Below, in pieces: positions 7,190-12,851 of a stretch of DNA of 14,558 nucleotides (its first letter is position 1; each line of letters opens with the position of its first letter). Position numbers and translations under genes: made by a program. This DNA comes from Acidobacteriota bacterium (GTDB lineage: Bacteria > Acidobacteriota > Vicinamibacteria > Vicinamibacterales > 2-12-FULL-66-21). The stretch spans positions 1-14,558 of the forward strand of contig JAIVJE010000297.1 of the NCBI GenBank assembly GCA_020200195.1, in the 5' to 3' direction. The notes beneath the pieces were generated by a model. That model ran no database searches, was not told where the DNA came from, and saw only the letters and a list, made by a program, of their open reading frames with translations.

Positions 7190-8389
7190 TTACGTGTGAT
7201 GACAAATCTGGGCAACAACAACCGTTGGGTCGATGTGCTCAGCAACGCTGTAATACCAGCGGCTCTTGTGCTCGCTGATCTCAACCTCGTCACACGTCAG
7301 CACGCCCAGCATGTGCAGGGCCTGGAGTTGACGATCAACGGTCATACGGGGCTTCTTTAGGCGCGCTCTGACGTCGTGCGTCCGCGAGTGTGGATGCGAC
7401 GCGAGGTCCTCCAGGATGGCCAGGCGTAGCGGTGGCATCGAGTCTCGTGCGCAGCGAAGCGCCAGCCGCAGGGCGTCTGCGCGATCCATTCCGATCGCCA
7501 TCGCGCCGCGCATGATCTGTACAAGTTGCTTCGCGAAACGTGTCGGTGCTTCCGGCGCATGCGCGTCTAGAACGTCGCCGCGGTAATCGAACTCTACGGC
7601 CGTGCGGCACAAGGTCACCACGTCGGCCGCCTCGCCGATGGCGACGTAGTCTTCAGCGGTCAGCGCGAGGAACACAGGGCAGCCGTTCAGGACCGCGAGC
7701 GCACGCTTCACAACGTCGGCCAGCTCGCGGCGCATTCTGTCTTCGTGCCCAGTGTTGAACATCGCGCGTTCCCGAGCAGCTTGGCGACCGACGGACGAAT
7801 CCATCCGGAGCACCACGAATCGATCGCCCATGCTCGCCGTGACAGCGTGGTGTGTGTCCCAGGCCGTTGTGACCGCACCGATCACGGCGAGCCGACCGGT
7901 CCAGGTTAGCGACTTCCCGCCGTCAGCGCCGATGTTCCGCTCCCATCGCCCGTCATACACTTCGCGCAAGGCAGCAAGGACGGAGCTCCTGGAGTCACGA
8001 TGCATCGCGAGAATGCTCGTCATGTCCTTGATCACGAGCACGCCCCGCGAACCCAGCCGACGGAGTAACCCGCCGGTCGCGTCTTTCCCCTTGTCCCGGG
8101 CTGGCGTACCTGACAGCAACGCGCCCTCTGAACTGATCGTCGATGTGACGAGCGCCCCGCTGCTGGCGAGCGACTGTATCGTCTCCGTCTTGGCGGCTCC
8201 TGGTCCCGAGATGACGAGCAGCCACGCCGGATCACCCTCAAGTTGTTCCGCGGCTGCGGTCGCGATGACGGCATCGATGGCGGCCAGATCGTACTCGTCA
8301 CCAAGCCACCGCCGGAACACCGCGTGGACATCGGCGAGCGCACGCGCACACTGCGCATCGCGAATCACCCGTGCGGTGACCGTGCTCAT
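7190..8389 (-). CDS. P-loop ATPase with C-terminal winged helix, probable phage replication protein
   Basis: This 399-aa protein has a Walker A-like loop (SGPGAAKTE, residues 61-69), a Walker B-like strand (GVLVIKD, 116-122) and later segments that resemble AAA+/helicase sensor regions (RLAVIGAVTTAWD at 166-178 and GDRFVVLRMD at 188-197). Residues about 320-385 form a likely winged helix (LRLAILEDLASHPHSRTHDVRARL..TVDRQLQALHMLGVL). This points to a DNA-dependent ATPase, helicase or helicase loader for replication, though no specific family can be named from sequence. It starts at an ATG overlapping the stop of the preceding frame-broken ORF (ATGA), so the two are probably coupled. No other replication gene is visible in the window. 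Confidence 0.85.
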   Translation of the reverse strand: MSTVTARVIRDAQCARALADVHAVFRRWLGDEYDLAAIDAVIATAAAEQLEGDPAWLLVISGPGAAKTETIQSLASSGALVTSTISSEGALLSGTPARDKGKDATGGLLRRLGSRGVLVIKDMTSILAMHRDSRSSVLAALREVYDGRWERNIGADGGKSLTWTGRLAVIGAVTTAWDTHHAVTASMGDRFVVLRMDSSVGRQAARERAMFNTGHEDRMRRELADVVKRALAVLNGCPVFLALTAEDYVAIGEAADVVTLCRTAVEFDYRGDVLDAHAPEAPTRFAKQLVQIMRGAMAIGMDRADALRLALRCARDSMPPLRLAILEDLASHPHSRTHDVRARLKKPRMTVDRQLQALHMLGVLTCDEVEISEHKSRWYYSVAEHIDPTVVVAQICHHT

Positions 8390-8647
8390 ACTCGCCAGGC
8401 TCGCCTCGTCTCGACCAAGACTTGAAAATGGCGCGCGCGAAGTAGGTCGTGTTGTCGCTGAAGCGCCCGCAGGGCATGGATTGCCTCCTGCGCCAGTGCG
8501 CGGTAGCTCTCGGCTTCAACGATCGCGGCTATGAGGACGTCGTCTTCGGCGAACGCCTCGCCCTGCAGCGGCTGGAGGTCCCACTGAATATCAACGTCGG
8601 TCAGCTCGTGTTCGATCGTCGAAGGTGGCGCCCCCCGCCGCGCTCAC
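8386..8647 (-). CDS. Small helical protein with a broken frame at a G6 run (frameshift, slippage or sequence error)
   Basis: Between the HTH gene and the ATPase is an open frame of about 84 codons that looks coding: acidic and helical (TIEHELTDVDIQWDLQPLQG, then ALAQEAIHALRALQRQHDLL). Its TGA overlaps the ATPase ATG (ATGA). It has no ATG, GTG or TTG near its beginning. A GTG at 8647 overlaps the HTH stop (GTGA) and has AAGAGG upstream, but is in another frame. A run of six G (C6 on the plus strand, 8631-8636) lies between them. One G fewer would join them into an 86-aa protein. Stop readthrough is also possible, since the HTH frame continues into this ORF past its TGA. Function unknown. Confidence 0.55.
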
Positions 8648-8889
8648 TGTGCATCCTCTTGTGGCGCGGATGCCCCTGCAGCCTCACTCCACGCCGCGGC
8701 GAGCGCTTCAACCTCCCAGCGCGCGAATCTGATCGCGCGAATCCCCGGTAATCGCACGGCATGCAGTAAGCCTTCGCGGCGCCAAATTTCGATCTGTGAC
8801 TGACTCACGCCGAGCGCGATCGCGGCTTCGCTGCACCGGTACAGCAGTGGTGTCACGGTAACCGGCCGATCGGTAGTGTCCGTCGCCAT
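8644..8889 (-). CDS. Excisionase/MerR-type helix-turn-helix protein (second of a tandem pair)
   Basis: This 81-aa protein has the HTH_17-type arrangement: LLYRCSEAAIALGVSQSQIEIWRREGLLHAVRL (residues about 15-47), where the HTH recognition helix is SQSQIEIWRREG, followed by the wing-like RAIRFARWEVEAL. Such proteins act as excisionases or as repressors in temperate phages. It starts 5 nt after the other HTH protein's stop and has no strong Shine-Dalgarno, so reinitiation is plausible. Its TGA overlaps a GTG start (GTGA). Divergence from the neighbouring HTH protein suggests different target sites. Which of the two controls integrase direction cannot be told from sequence. Confidence 0.8.
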   Translation of the reverse strand: MATDTTDRPVTVTPLLYRCSEAAIALGVSQSQIEIWRREGLLHAVRLPGIRAIRFARWEVEALAAAWSEAAGASAPQEDAQ

Positions 8890-8894
8890 GTCGA

Positions 8895-9119
8895 CTACGC
8901 CGCTGTTGTGGACCGGCGTCCGCGGGATGCGCCAAGCTTCAGAAAAGCCAGGAGATCGCTTCTCCGCACGAGTCGGACTCCTGTCGCGGTGCGCTGCGCC
9001 GGCAGCCGCTCGTCATCGATCCATGCCTTCAGCGTCTGAACGGTGACGGCGGCGAGCCTCGCAGCGGGCCCGACGGTGAGGAGAAGATCGTCCGGTGTGT
9101 CGATGGGTTCCTTCGTCAT
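8895..9119 (-). CDS. Excisionase-family helix-turn-helix protein (first of a tandem pair)
   Basis: This 74-aa protein shows the excisionase-type pattern: VGPAARLAAVTVQTLKAWIDDERLPAQRT (residues about 16-44) followed by GVRLVRRSDLLAFLKLG (47-63), a helix-turn-helix plus small wing. Length suits an excisionase (recombination directionality factor) or a small repressor. The start at 9119 has no obvious Shine-Dalgarno. The upstream gap holds a perfect palindrome and tandem GTAACC repeats that may be its operator. It lies about 0.9 kb from attP, which is compatible with a directionality role, but the assignment to Xis rather than a repressor is inference. Confidence 0.8.
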   Translation of the reverse strand: MTKEPIDTPDDLLLTVGPAARLAAVTVQTLKAWIDDERLPAQRTATGVRLVRRSDLLAFLKLGASRGRRSTTAA

Positions 9120-9200
9120 GGGAACCCAAGGGTAAATGAGGTCTAACGGTGAAAGGTATGTACTTAGTTCGTGAACTCGGTAACCGTAACCGATTACACG
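9120..9200. promoter_or_regulatory. Candidate operator region ahead of the tandem HTH genes
   Basis: The 81-bp gap contains the palindrome AGTTC-GT-GAACT (9166-9177) and tandem repeats GGTAACCGTAACC (9179-9191) followed by GATTACAC. The repeats lie on the upstream side of the HTH gene. I cannot assign a clean -35/-10 pair, so this is called an operator-like region only. Confidence 0.4.
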
Positions 9201-9713
9201 TCAGCGCCGCCGGGCCCGATCCATCAACGCGGCAACCTTCACGGACAGAACTCGTTCATCGTCGTACTTCGCCCGGTCTAGCTTCACGCGTCGATAACTC
9301 TGGCGAATTGCCTGCGTGCTGACCCGAACGCCCGTTACTTCGAACCTGTAATTTACGGTTTCCTTGTACGCCTCATTGAGTGTGGCGCCCTGCTTCACGA
9401 ATGCACACACGTCGGCATACCGAGCCTCGTCCTCGGCCATGGCCTCGAGCCGTTTTCGAACGTTCCCCGTCCGATTCACTGACTCGCGCGCGAGCGATTC
9501 AAGGACGGCGGCACGGAGCGCACTGACGAACCAGTCGGTGCTTGGCTCGATACGAAAAACAGAGAATTGAAGGCAAAACAGGGCGTCCAGCAGCGCGGTC
9601 TTGTCGCCGGCTTTGTACCGAGGGGCGAGCTCAGTGAGTTCGCCAAGTAGGTCCCTGAGGTATTCATCGCGGCTCTCGACGGCCGTCGTCGCCGTTGTGG
9701 CGGGTGTCGCCAT
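9201..9713 (-). CDS. Unrecognised 170-aa early protein between attP and the HTH pair
   Basis: The start at 9713 is supported by AGGAGG 7 nt upstream; a longer frame from 9866 has no such support. The product is acidic at first, then hydrophobic-aromatic (LDALFCLQFSVFRIE, residues about 44-58) and basic at the C-terminus. A helix-turn-helix-like stretch near residues 134-150 (VSTQAIRQSYRRVKLDR) suggests DNA binding. I do not recognise the family. It is the first gene after attP and probably belongs to the transcript that includes both HTH genes. It might be a regulator or a directionality or early protein. Confidence 0.65.
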   Translation of the reverse strand: MATPATTATTAVESRDEYLRDLLGELTELAPRYKAGDKTALLDALFCLQFSVFRIEPSTDWFVSALRAAVLESLARESVNRTGNVRKRLEAMAEDEARYADVCAFVKQGATLNEAYKETVNYRFEVTGVRVSTQAIRQSYRRVKLDRAKYDDERVLSVKVAALMDRARRR

Positions 9714-9823
9714 GGTGCTGCCTCCTGGCGCAGCGATCGGCTCCTGGATTGAGAGAATCGACGGGCGACTGCGCCCAGGAGAGCGCAGGTTCGGGTGATC
9801 TGCCCTAGCCCGCCGAAAGTTCA

Positions 9824-9847
9824 GTGTGCCCGTACGCGTGCCCATCG
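9824..9847. repeat. Degenerate pair of GTGTGCCCA-like arm sites, outer left of attP
   Basis: GTGTGCCCG (9824-9832) and GTGCCCATC (9839-9847) resemble the repeat unit GTGTGCCCATC found in the perfect inverted repeat, here in plus orientation. They may be additional integrase arm-type sites, or chance similarity. Confidence 0.4.
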
Positions 9848-9857
9848 GGCCTGCGGC

Positions 9858-9863
9858 ACTATA
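9858..9863 (-). promoter_or_regulatory. Possible -10 element (TATAGT) for the 9713 gene transcript
   Basis: On the minus strand TATAGT lies in an otherwise GC-rich stretch, preceded by an AT-rich segment (TAAACACTCATAGTTTTG). I find no good -35 box at 17 bp. Adjacent integrase arm-like sites would let integrase occlude it. Confidence 0.3.
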
Positions 9864-9885
9864 CAAAACTATGAGTGTTTATGGG

Positions 9886-9910
9886 GTGGGCACACGATGG
9901 GCACACGGCG
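9886..9910. repeat. Left arm of a 25-bp perfect inverted repeat flanking attP core (tandem integrase arm sites)
   Basis: Read on the minus strand this 25-mer contains two tandem GTGTGCCCA units 11 bp apart. It is the exact reverse complement of 10066-10090, and the repeat centres (9898 and 10078) are symmetric about 9988, inside the tRNA-like core at 9967-10013. This is the arrangement expected for arm-type sites of a tyrosine integrase. Confidence 0.75.
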
Positions 9911-9946
9911 ATGAATGGACGCGGCAACCTCCTTAGAATCATCGCG

Positions 9947-11194
9947 CTACCGCTTGCGGCGCTTCCCGTTCGCAACGCGGAGGTCGGGAGTTCGAGCCTC
10001 CTGCCGTCCACCACTTTTCGCTAACAATTCCTTCAACTCGGTCAGCGCGTCATCCGGCGCGTTGTCGCCGTGTGCCCATCGTGTGCCCACGGAAAACGTG
10101 TCGAGCGCGTCCAGCTTCCGTTCCTCGGTCGGATGCGTGTACCGCGCGAGCATGCGCGTCGAGCTGTGCCCGCTCACGGCCATGACGGTGTAGTCGTCGA
10201 TGTTCTCCGCGATCATCCGGCTGAGCGCGGTATGTCGCAGCGTGTGGAGCGTGACGTCGCCCGTTCGAATGCTGGCGCGATCGAGCGCGCGGCGGAACAC
10301 GTGCGCGCAGCCGTTCACGGTGTAGCGGTCCTCCGTCGTCGCGTTCGTGAAGACGTAGGGACGCCCGGGGACGCGCGGTAAAGCGTCCAGGACGGCGATC
10401 GCCGCTCCAGACAGGGGAATCCTGCGGGGGCGCCCGTTCTTGGTCTCCAGGAACGTCAGGGAGCCTTCCGCGACGTGTTCCCAGCGCAGGCCCAGCAGCT
10501 CGCCGACGCGGGCGCCGGTGATGAGTGCCAGGACGATGACCGCCCGCAACTTCCGCGGCGCCGCCTCAAGCAGCCGACGCTGTTCATCGGGTGTGAGGAT
10601 GCGCGTCCGGCGGTTGTCGACCTTCAGCCGCTTGACGCCCCGGGCCGGCGAGTCGAGCAGCTTCCCCCATTCGACGGCCTTCGAGAGGATCGATTTCAGG
10701 GTATCGAGCTCCCGGTTGACAGTCCCCGGGCGCAGCGGCTTGGATGCGCGCTTCTGGCCGTGCGCCCGCCAGCGGCCGGCCAGGCGATCGCGCATGAATT
10801 GCTGAATGCGGTGTGGCGTCAGTTCGTGCAGGATGACTGACCCGAAGGCACGATTCAGCGTCTTCAGGATCTCCCGGTCGCGATCGGCGCTCCGCTTGTG
10901 CAGGTCCGCGTGGTCCTTCAGGTAGATGTCCGCGAACTGCCGGAACGTGATGTCCGGCTGCCGGCGGATCCCGTGTCGGCCCTCGAGGATGCGCGCGCGC
11001 TCGCGCGCTTCGATGTCCTTCGCCTTCTGCTTGTCGGCGGTTTCCGTGGTGTCCCGGTATCGTCGGCCGTTTACGCGGAAGTCATAGAACCAATAGTGCT
11101 CACAGCGCGGCGAGCCGTCGCAACGCAGAGGATTCCGCTTGCCATTTGGCAGCGTTGAGTCGGCGGTACGGCTGCAACGCTTCCGGAGGCTCAT
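9947..11194 (-). CDS. int: Tyrosine-family site-specific integrase
   Basis: This 415-aa phage integrase catalyses recombination between attP and a bacterial tRNA gene. It has an N-terminal arm/core-binding part with a C-rich opening (C25, C31) and a SAM-like core-binding domain (about 80-180). The catalytic domain has R229 (LITGARVGELLGL), K252, H317 and R320 (LHTLRHT), H343 and the nucleophile Y352 (RYTHPT), so all expected catalytic residues are present. I chose the ATG at 11194, which overlaps the upstream stop (ATGA); a longer frame from 11257 would overlap that gene by 66 nt. The 3' end encodes RQEARTPDLRVANG across the tRNA-like core, a common feature of tRNA-targeting integrases. Confidence 0.95.
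   Translation of the reverse strand: MSLRKRCSRTADSTLPNGKRNPLRCDGSPRCEHYWFYDFRVNGRRYRDTTETADKQKAKDIEARERARILEGRHGIRRQPDITFRQFADIYLKDHADLHKRSADRDREILKTLNRAFGSVILHELTPHRIQQFMRDRLAGRWRAHGQKRASKPLRPGTVNRELDTLKSILSKAVEWGKLLDSPARGVKRLKVDNRRTRILTPDEQRRLLEAAPRKLRAVIVLALITGARVGELLGLRWEHVAEGSLTFLETKNGRPRRIPLSGAAIAVLDALPRVPGRPYVFTNATTEDRYTVNGCAHVFRRALDRASIRTGDVTLHTLRHTALSRMIAENIDDYTVMAVSGHSSTRMLARYTHPTEERKLDALDTFSVGTRWAHGDNAPDDALTELKELLAKSGGRQEARTPDLRVANGKRRKR
9967..10013 (+). other. attP core: 3' part of a tRNA-Ala(CGC)-like sequence
   Basis: On the plus strand the sequence contains an anticodon loop TTCGCAA (anticodon CGC, Ala), a 5-base variable loop, a T arm (GGGAG, loop TTCGAGC, CTCCT), the acceptor 3' strand GCCGTCC, discriminator A and CCA. 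The U at tRNA position 70 fits the G3-U70 identity of tRNA-Ala. The tRNA's 5' half is missing: acceptor 5' strand, D arm and most of the anticodon 5' stem are not upstream. This is the expected form of an attP core that restores a tRNA gene after integration. It lies within the 3' end of the integrase gene. Confidence 0.75.
10066..10090. repeat. Right arm of the 25-bp perfect inverted repeat flanking attP core
   Basis: Exact reverse complement of 9886-9910, again with two tandem GTGTGCCCA units 11 bp apart, about 53 bp beyond the core. It lies within the integrase gene, near codons 369-377 (VGTRWAHG), so the coding sequence and the putative arm site overlap. It is consistent with a P' arm. 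Confidence 0.75.
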
Positions 11195-11529
11195 CGACCG
11201 TTCCCAGTACCGTGCGGCCACGGTACTTCGTGCATCGGCTTGAAGCACACCGGACACCGCACTTCACCGTTGAAACCCGAGAACGACAGCCACTCGTGAC
11301 TGAGTGTCCCATCCTGCCCACACGTACCACAGAGATAGAGCTGACGCGTGCTGTCTGGCCGATCCGGGAGTCGGTCGACGCGGTGTGCGGGATCGTACGA
11401 ATTGGCAACAATGGCTGACGGTCCGCCCGACGGAATGTACCGAGAGACACGGACGGCGATTTCTTTCGGCTTGTGGTCTTCAATACTGACCGACAGCCGA
11501 ACAACCTTCGGATCGGCCTTTTCGGTCAT
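11191..11529 (-). CDS. Zinc-ribbon protein upstream of the integrase
   Basis: The 112-aa protein has an intact zinc-ribbon pattern: C67-x2-C70 and C92-x2-C95 (YLCGTCG and RCPVCFKP). A polar N-terminal half (residues 1-60) looks non-enzymatic. Zinc ribbons of this sort bind nucleic acid or proteins. Its ATG overlaps the preceding stop and its stop overlaps the integrase ATG, both as ATGA, so it is translated with integrase. I do not recognise the family, and whether it takes part in recombination is unknown. Confidence 0.75.
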   Translation of the reverse strand: MTEKADPKVVRLSVSIEDHKPKEIAVRVSRYIPSGGPSAIVANSYDPAHRVDRLPDRPDSTRQLYLCGTCGQDGTLSHEWLSFSGFNGEVRCPVCFKPMHEVPWPHGTGNGR

Positions 11530-12062
11530 TCTTCTGTCCCTTTCAGTAGCTTTAATGCGGCCGGGTCGCCGCAGAGCAACTCCACGTCAGATGCCCGCGG
11601 CGGGTCGTCCTGAAGTTTCGGCGAAAGGCTACGGAACCACTGTTCGTCATGGAGGCGAACGGCAGTGGCGGGGGTGAAGTACAGCCGAATGCTGCCGTCA
11701 GGCGCCGACTGTTTGTCTTGAAAGACGGCCCATCCCAGCTCCCGCTTGGCTGCGTTCCAGACTTCACCAAACCAGTCCGGCAGATTAAATACGGTCTGCT
11801 CGATGTCATACTTCCCGCCCGGAACGAGCGTCACCACGCGCCAGCTCTGATCCCAGGAGCCTGGCCGCGGCTCATTGACCGGGATGATATCTGGCGTGAA
11901 GAGCGTGTAACACCGCGCACAGAAGAGTCCCCCACCGGTCACGTCTTTCAGGTAACGCTGTTCGTGACGATCAGCAGCTACGCAACCAGCAAAGAGATCC
12001 TGCCGATCACTTCCAAATTCCGCGGCCTTTTGCTCGACATCCTTGCGCGTCATGGGCGTCAT
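11526..12062 (-). CDS. Unrecognised 178-aa cysteine-motif protein in the integrase operon
   Basis: The protein has C27 and C48-x2-C51 (GGLFCARCY), a possible partial zinc-binding site, followed by an aromatic, Pro-rich region (residues about 52-150: PGSWDQSWRVVTLVPGGKYD, then FGEVWNAAKRELGWAV). I do not recognise the family. It overlaps both neighbours as ATGA, so it is part of the integrase operon. The start at 12062 is fixed by the upstream overlap. No membrane or signal segment is visible. Confidence 0.7.
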   Translation of the reverse strand: MTPMTRKDVEQKAAEFGSDRQDLFAGCVAADRHEQRYLKDVTGGGLFCARCYTLFTPDIIPVNEPRPGSWDQSWRVVTLVPGGKYDIEQTVFNLPDWFGEVWNAAKRELGWAVFQDKQSAPDGSIRLYFTPATAVRLHDEQWFRSLSPKLQDDPPRASDVELLCGDPAALKLLKGTEE

Positions 12063-12385
12063 CGGTTCCGCCCTTTCGTTCGTCCGGTGCTCAGGCGATC
12101 GAGCGAATCTCGTTTGACCATCAGGTCGACAACCGGCGTACCTTCTTCGTCCAGTGGCGAATCGTCGATCAGTTCATCGATAAGAGGTTCGAGCGTTGCC
12201 CAGGCGCTCCGGTTTTCACGCAGCAGCCGACGAAGCTTCGTGACCCTGGCATTCAACCGCTTCGTGAGCTGCTCCGCCTCCTCCGACTCGACTTCGTCCT
12301 CATCCGTCCACGAATCATCCGTGTGCGGCAGAGACAGGACGTGATCGCGGGCGCCTTCGGACAGGAAGGAGCGGTGCCATTCCAT
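12059..12385 (-). CDS. Acidic coiled-coil-like protein in the integrase operon
   Basis: The 108-aa reading starts at ATG 12385. An acidic stretch (residues about 23-38, DDSWTDEDEVESEEAE) precedes a helical, heptad-like region (LTKRLNARVTKLRRLLREN, 40-58) and a further acidic part (about 67-83). The start is uncertain. ATG at 12460, preceded by GGAG at 5 nt, would overlap the upstream gene by 146 nt, while 12385 overlaps it by 71 nt. The TGA overlaps the next ATG (ATGA). I do not recognise the protein. Confidence 0.6.
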   Translation of the reverse strand: MEWHRSFLSEGARDHVLSLPHTDDSWTDEDEVESEEAEQLTKRLNARVTKLRRLLRENRSAWATLEPLIDELIDDSPLDEEGTPVVDLMVKRDSLDRLSTGRTKGRNR

Positions 12386-12584
12386 CCGCGATTGAGTCGA
12401 TCGCTTCACGGGTCCAGTGTTCGACTTCTGGAATGTCGAGCGTCGGGCTGTACCGTCCATCGCGGCTCCAAGGGTGAACCCAGAACGAGCGCCGCGGTCC
12501 GCTCGAGCGCCGCTCGATCTGTAGGCGTGTGGTTTTGAGGAAAGGGGCGGCCAGGCGTTGCCCGGTCGAAAATGAGATGAGCAT
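12315..12584 (-). CDS. Small protein at the head of the integrase operon
   Basis: This 89-aa protein has a strong start: AAAGGAGG then 5 nt before ATG 12584. The central portion (FWVHPWSRDGRYSPTLDIPEVEHW) is Trp/Pro-rich and looks like a compact small domain. The C-terminus is basic. I do not recognise it. It is the first gene below the GCTAC repeat region and probably heads the transcript to the integrase. Confidence 0.7.
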   Translation of the reverse strand: MLISFSTGQRLAAPFLKTTRLQIERRSSGPRRSFWVHPWSRDGRYSPTLDIPEVEHWTREAIDSIADGMAPLLPVRRRPRSRPVSAAHG

Positions 12585-12662
12585 GTGAACCTCCTTTGCG
12601 GGGTCCACGTGCTACATTTTCGTAGCTTGCGGGGACCCTGCTACATCCAGGGTTGCCGGGGG
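12585..12662. promoter_or_regulatory. Leader with GCTAC repeats ahead of the integrase operon
   Basis: GCTAC-ATTTTC-GTAGC (12611-12626) is an inverted repeat. A third half-site, GCTAC, lies at 12640-12644. The 7-mer GCTACAT is repeated exactly 29 bp apart, near three helical turns. On the minus strand the two copies sit in a longer approximate direct repeat that includes CCCCGCAA. I see no clear -35/-10, so this is an operator or RNA-hairpin candidate rather than a defined promoter. Confidence 0.45.
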
Positions 12663-12851
12663 CTAGGAGCGTTTGCGGGTTCCGGCCCGCGGGCGCTCCG
12701 TTTTCACATTTACACCTTGCTTCTCGAGCCACGCACGTAGCGCGCGGCGGATCTGTTCGCTGTACGGCGTGCCGTGCCGTTCCCGCTGCAGCTCCATCGC
12801 CTCGAGGAGCGCATCGTCCGGACGGAACGTGAGCACGCGATCAGGTGTCAT
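12663..12851 (-). CDS. Ribbon-helix-helix (CopG/Arc-type) repressor
   Basis: The 62-aa protein fits an RHH repressor: strand RVLTFRPDD, helix A (LLEAMELQRERHG) and helix B (SEQIRRALRAWLEKQG), then a basic tail (KTERPRAGTRKRS). The ATG at 12851 is chosen because the nearest promoter (TTGACG at 12886-12891, -10 at about 12862-12869) would lie inside a longer GTG-initiated frame. The predicted transcript begins only a few nt ahead of the ATG, without Shine-Dalgarno. A palindrome overlapping the -10 suggests autorepression. The ATG abuts the plus-strand gene's ATG (CATATG). Confidence 0.75.
   Translation of the reverse strand: MTPDRVLTFRPDDALLEAMELQRERHGTPYSEQIRRALRAWLEKQGVNVKTERPRAGTRKRS

Noticed and set aside
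7009..7293. 94-aa minus frame between ATPase and zinc-finger genes
   Set aside because: It overlaps the ATPase end and has no good start or recognisable domain; only a 33-codon frame was kept as a low-confidence option.
9769..9788. Inverted repeat CTGCGC...GCGCAG as a terminator
   Set aside because: There is no T-run on either strand, and it lies in the leader of the 9713 gene.
9938..10013. A complete tRNA-Ala gene
   Set aside because: The 5' acceptor strand and D arm are absent at the expected positions; only the 3' part is present.
11195..11257. Integrase start at 11257
   Set aside because: It would overlap the upstream zinc-ribbon gene by 66 nt; ATG 11194 gives a neat ATGA overlap and full catalytic domain.
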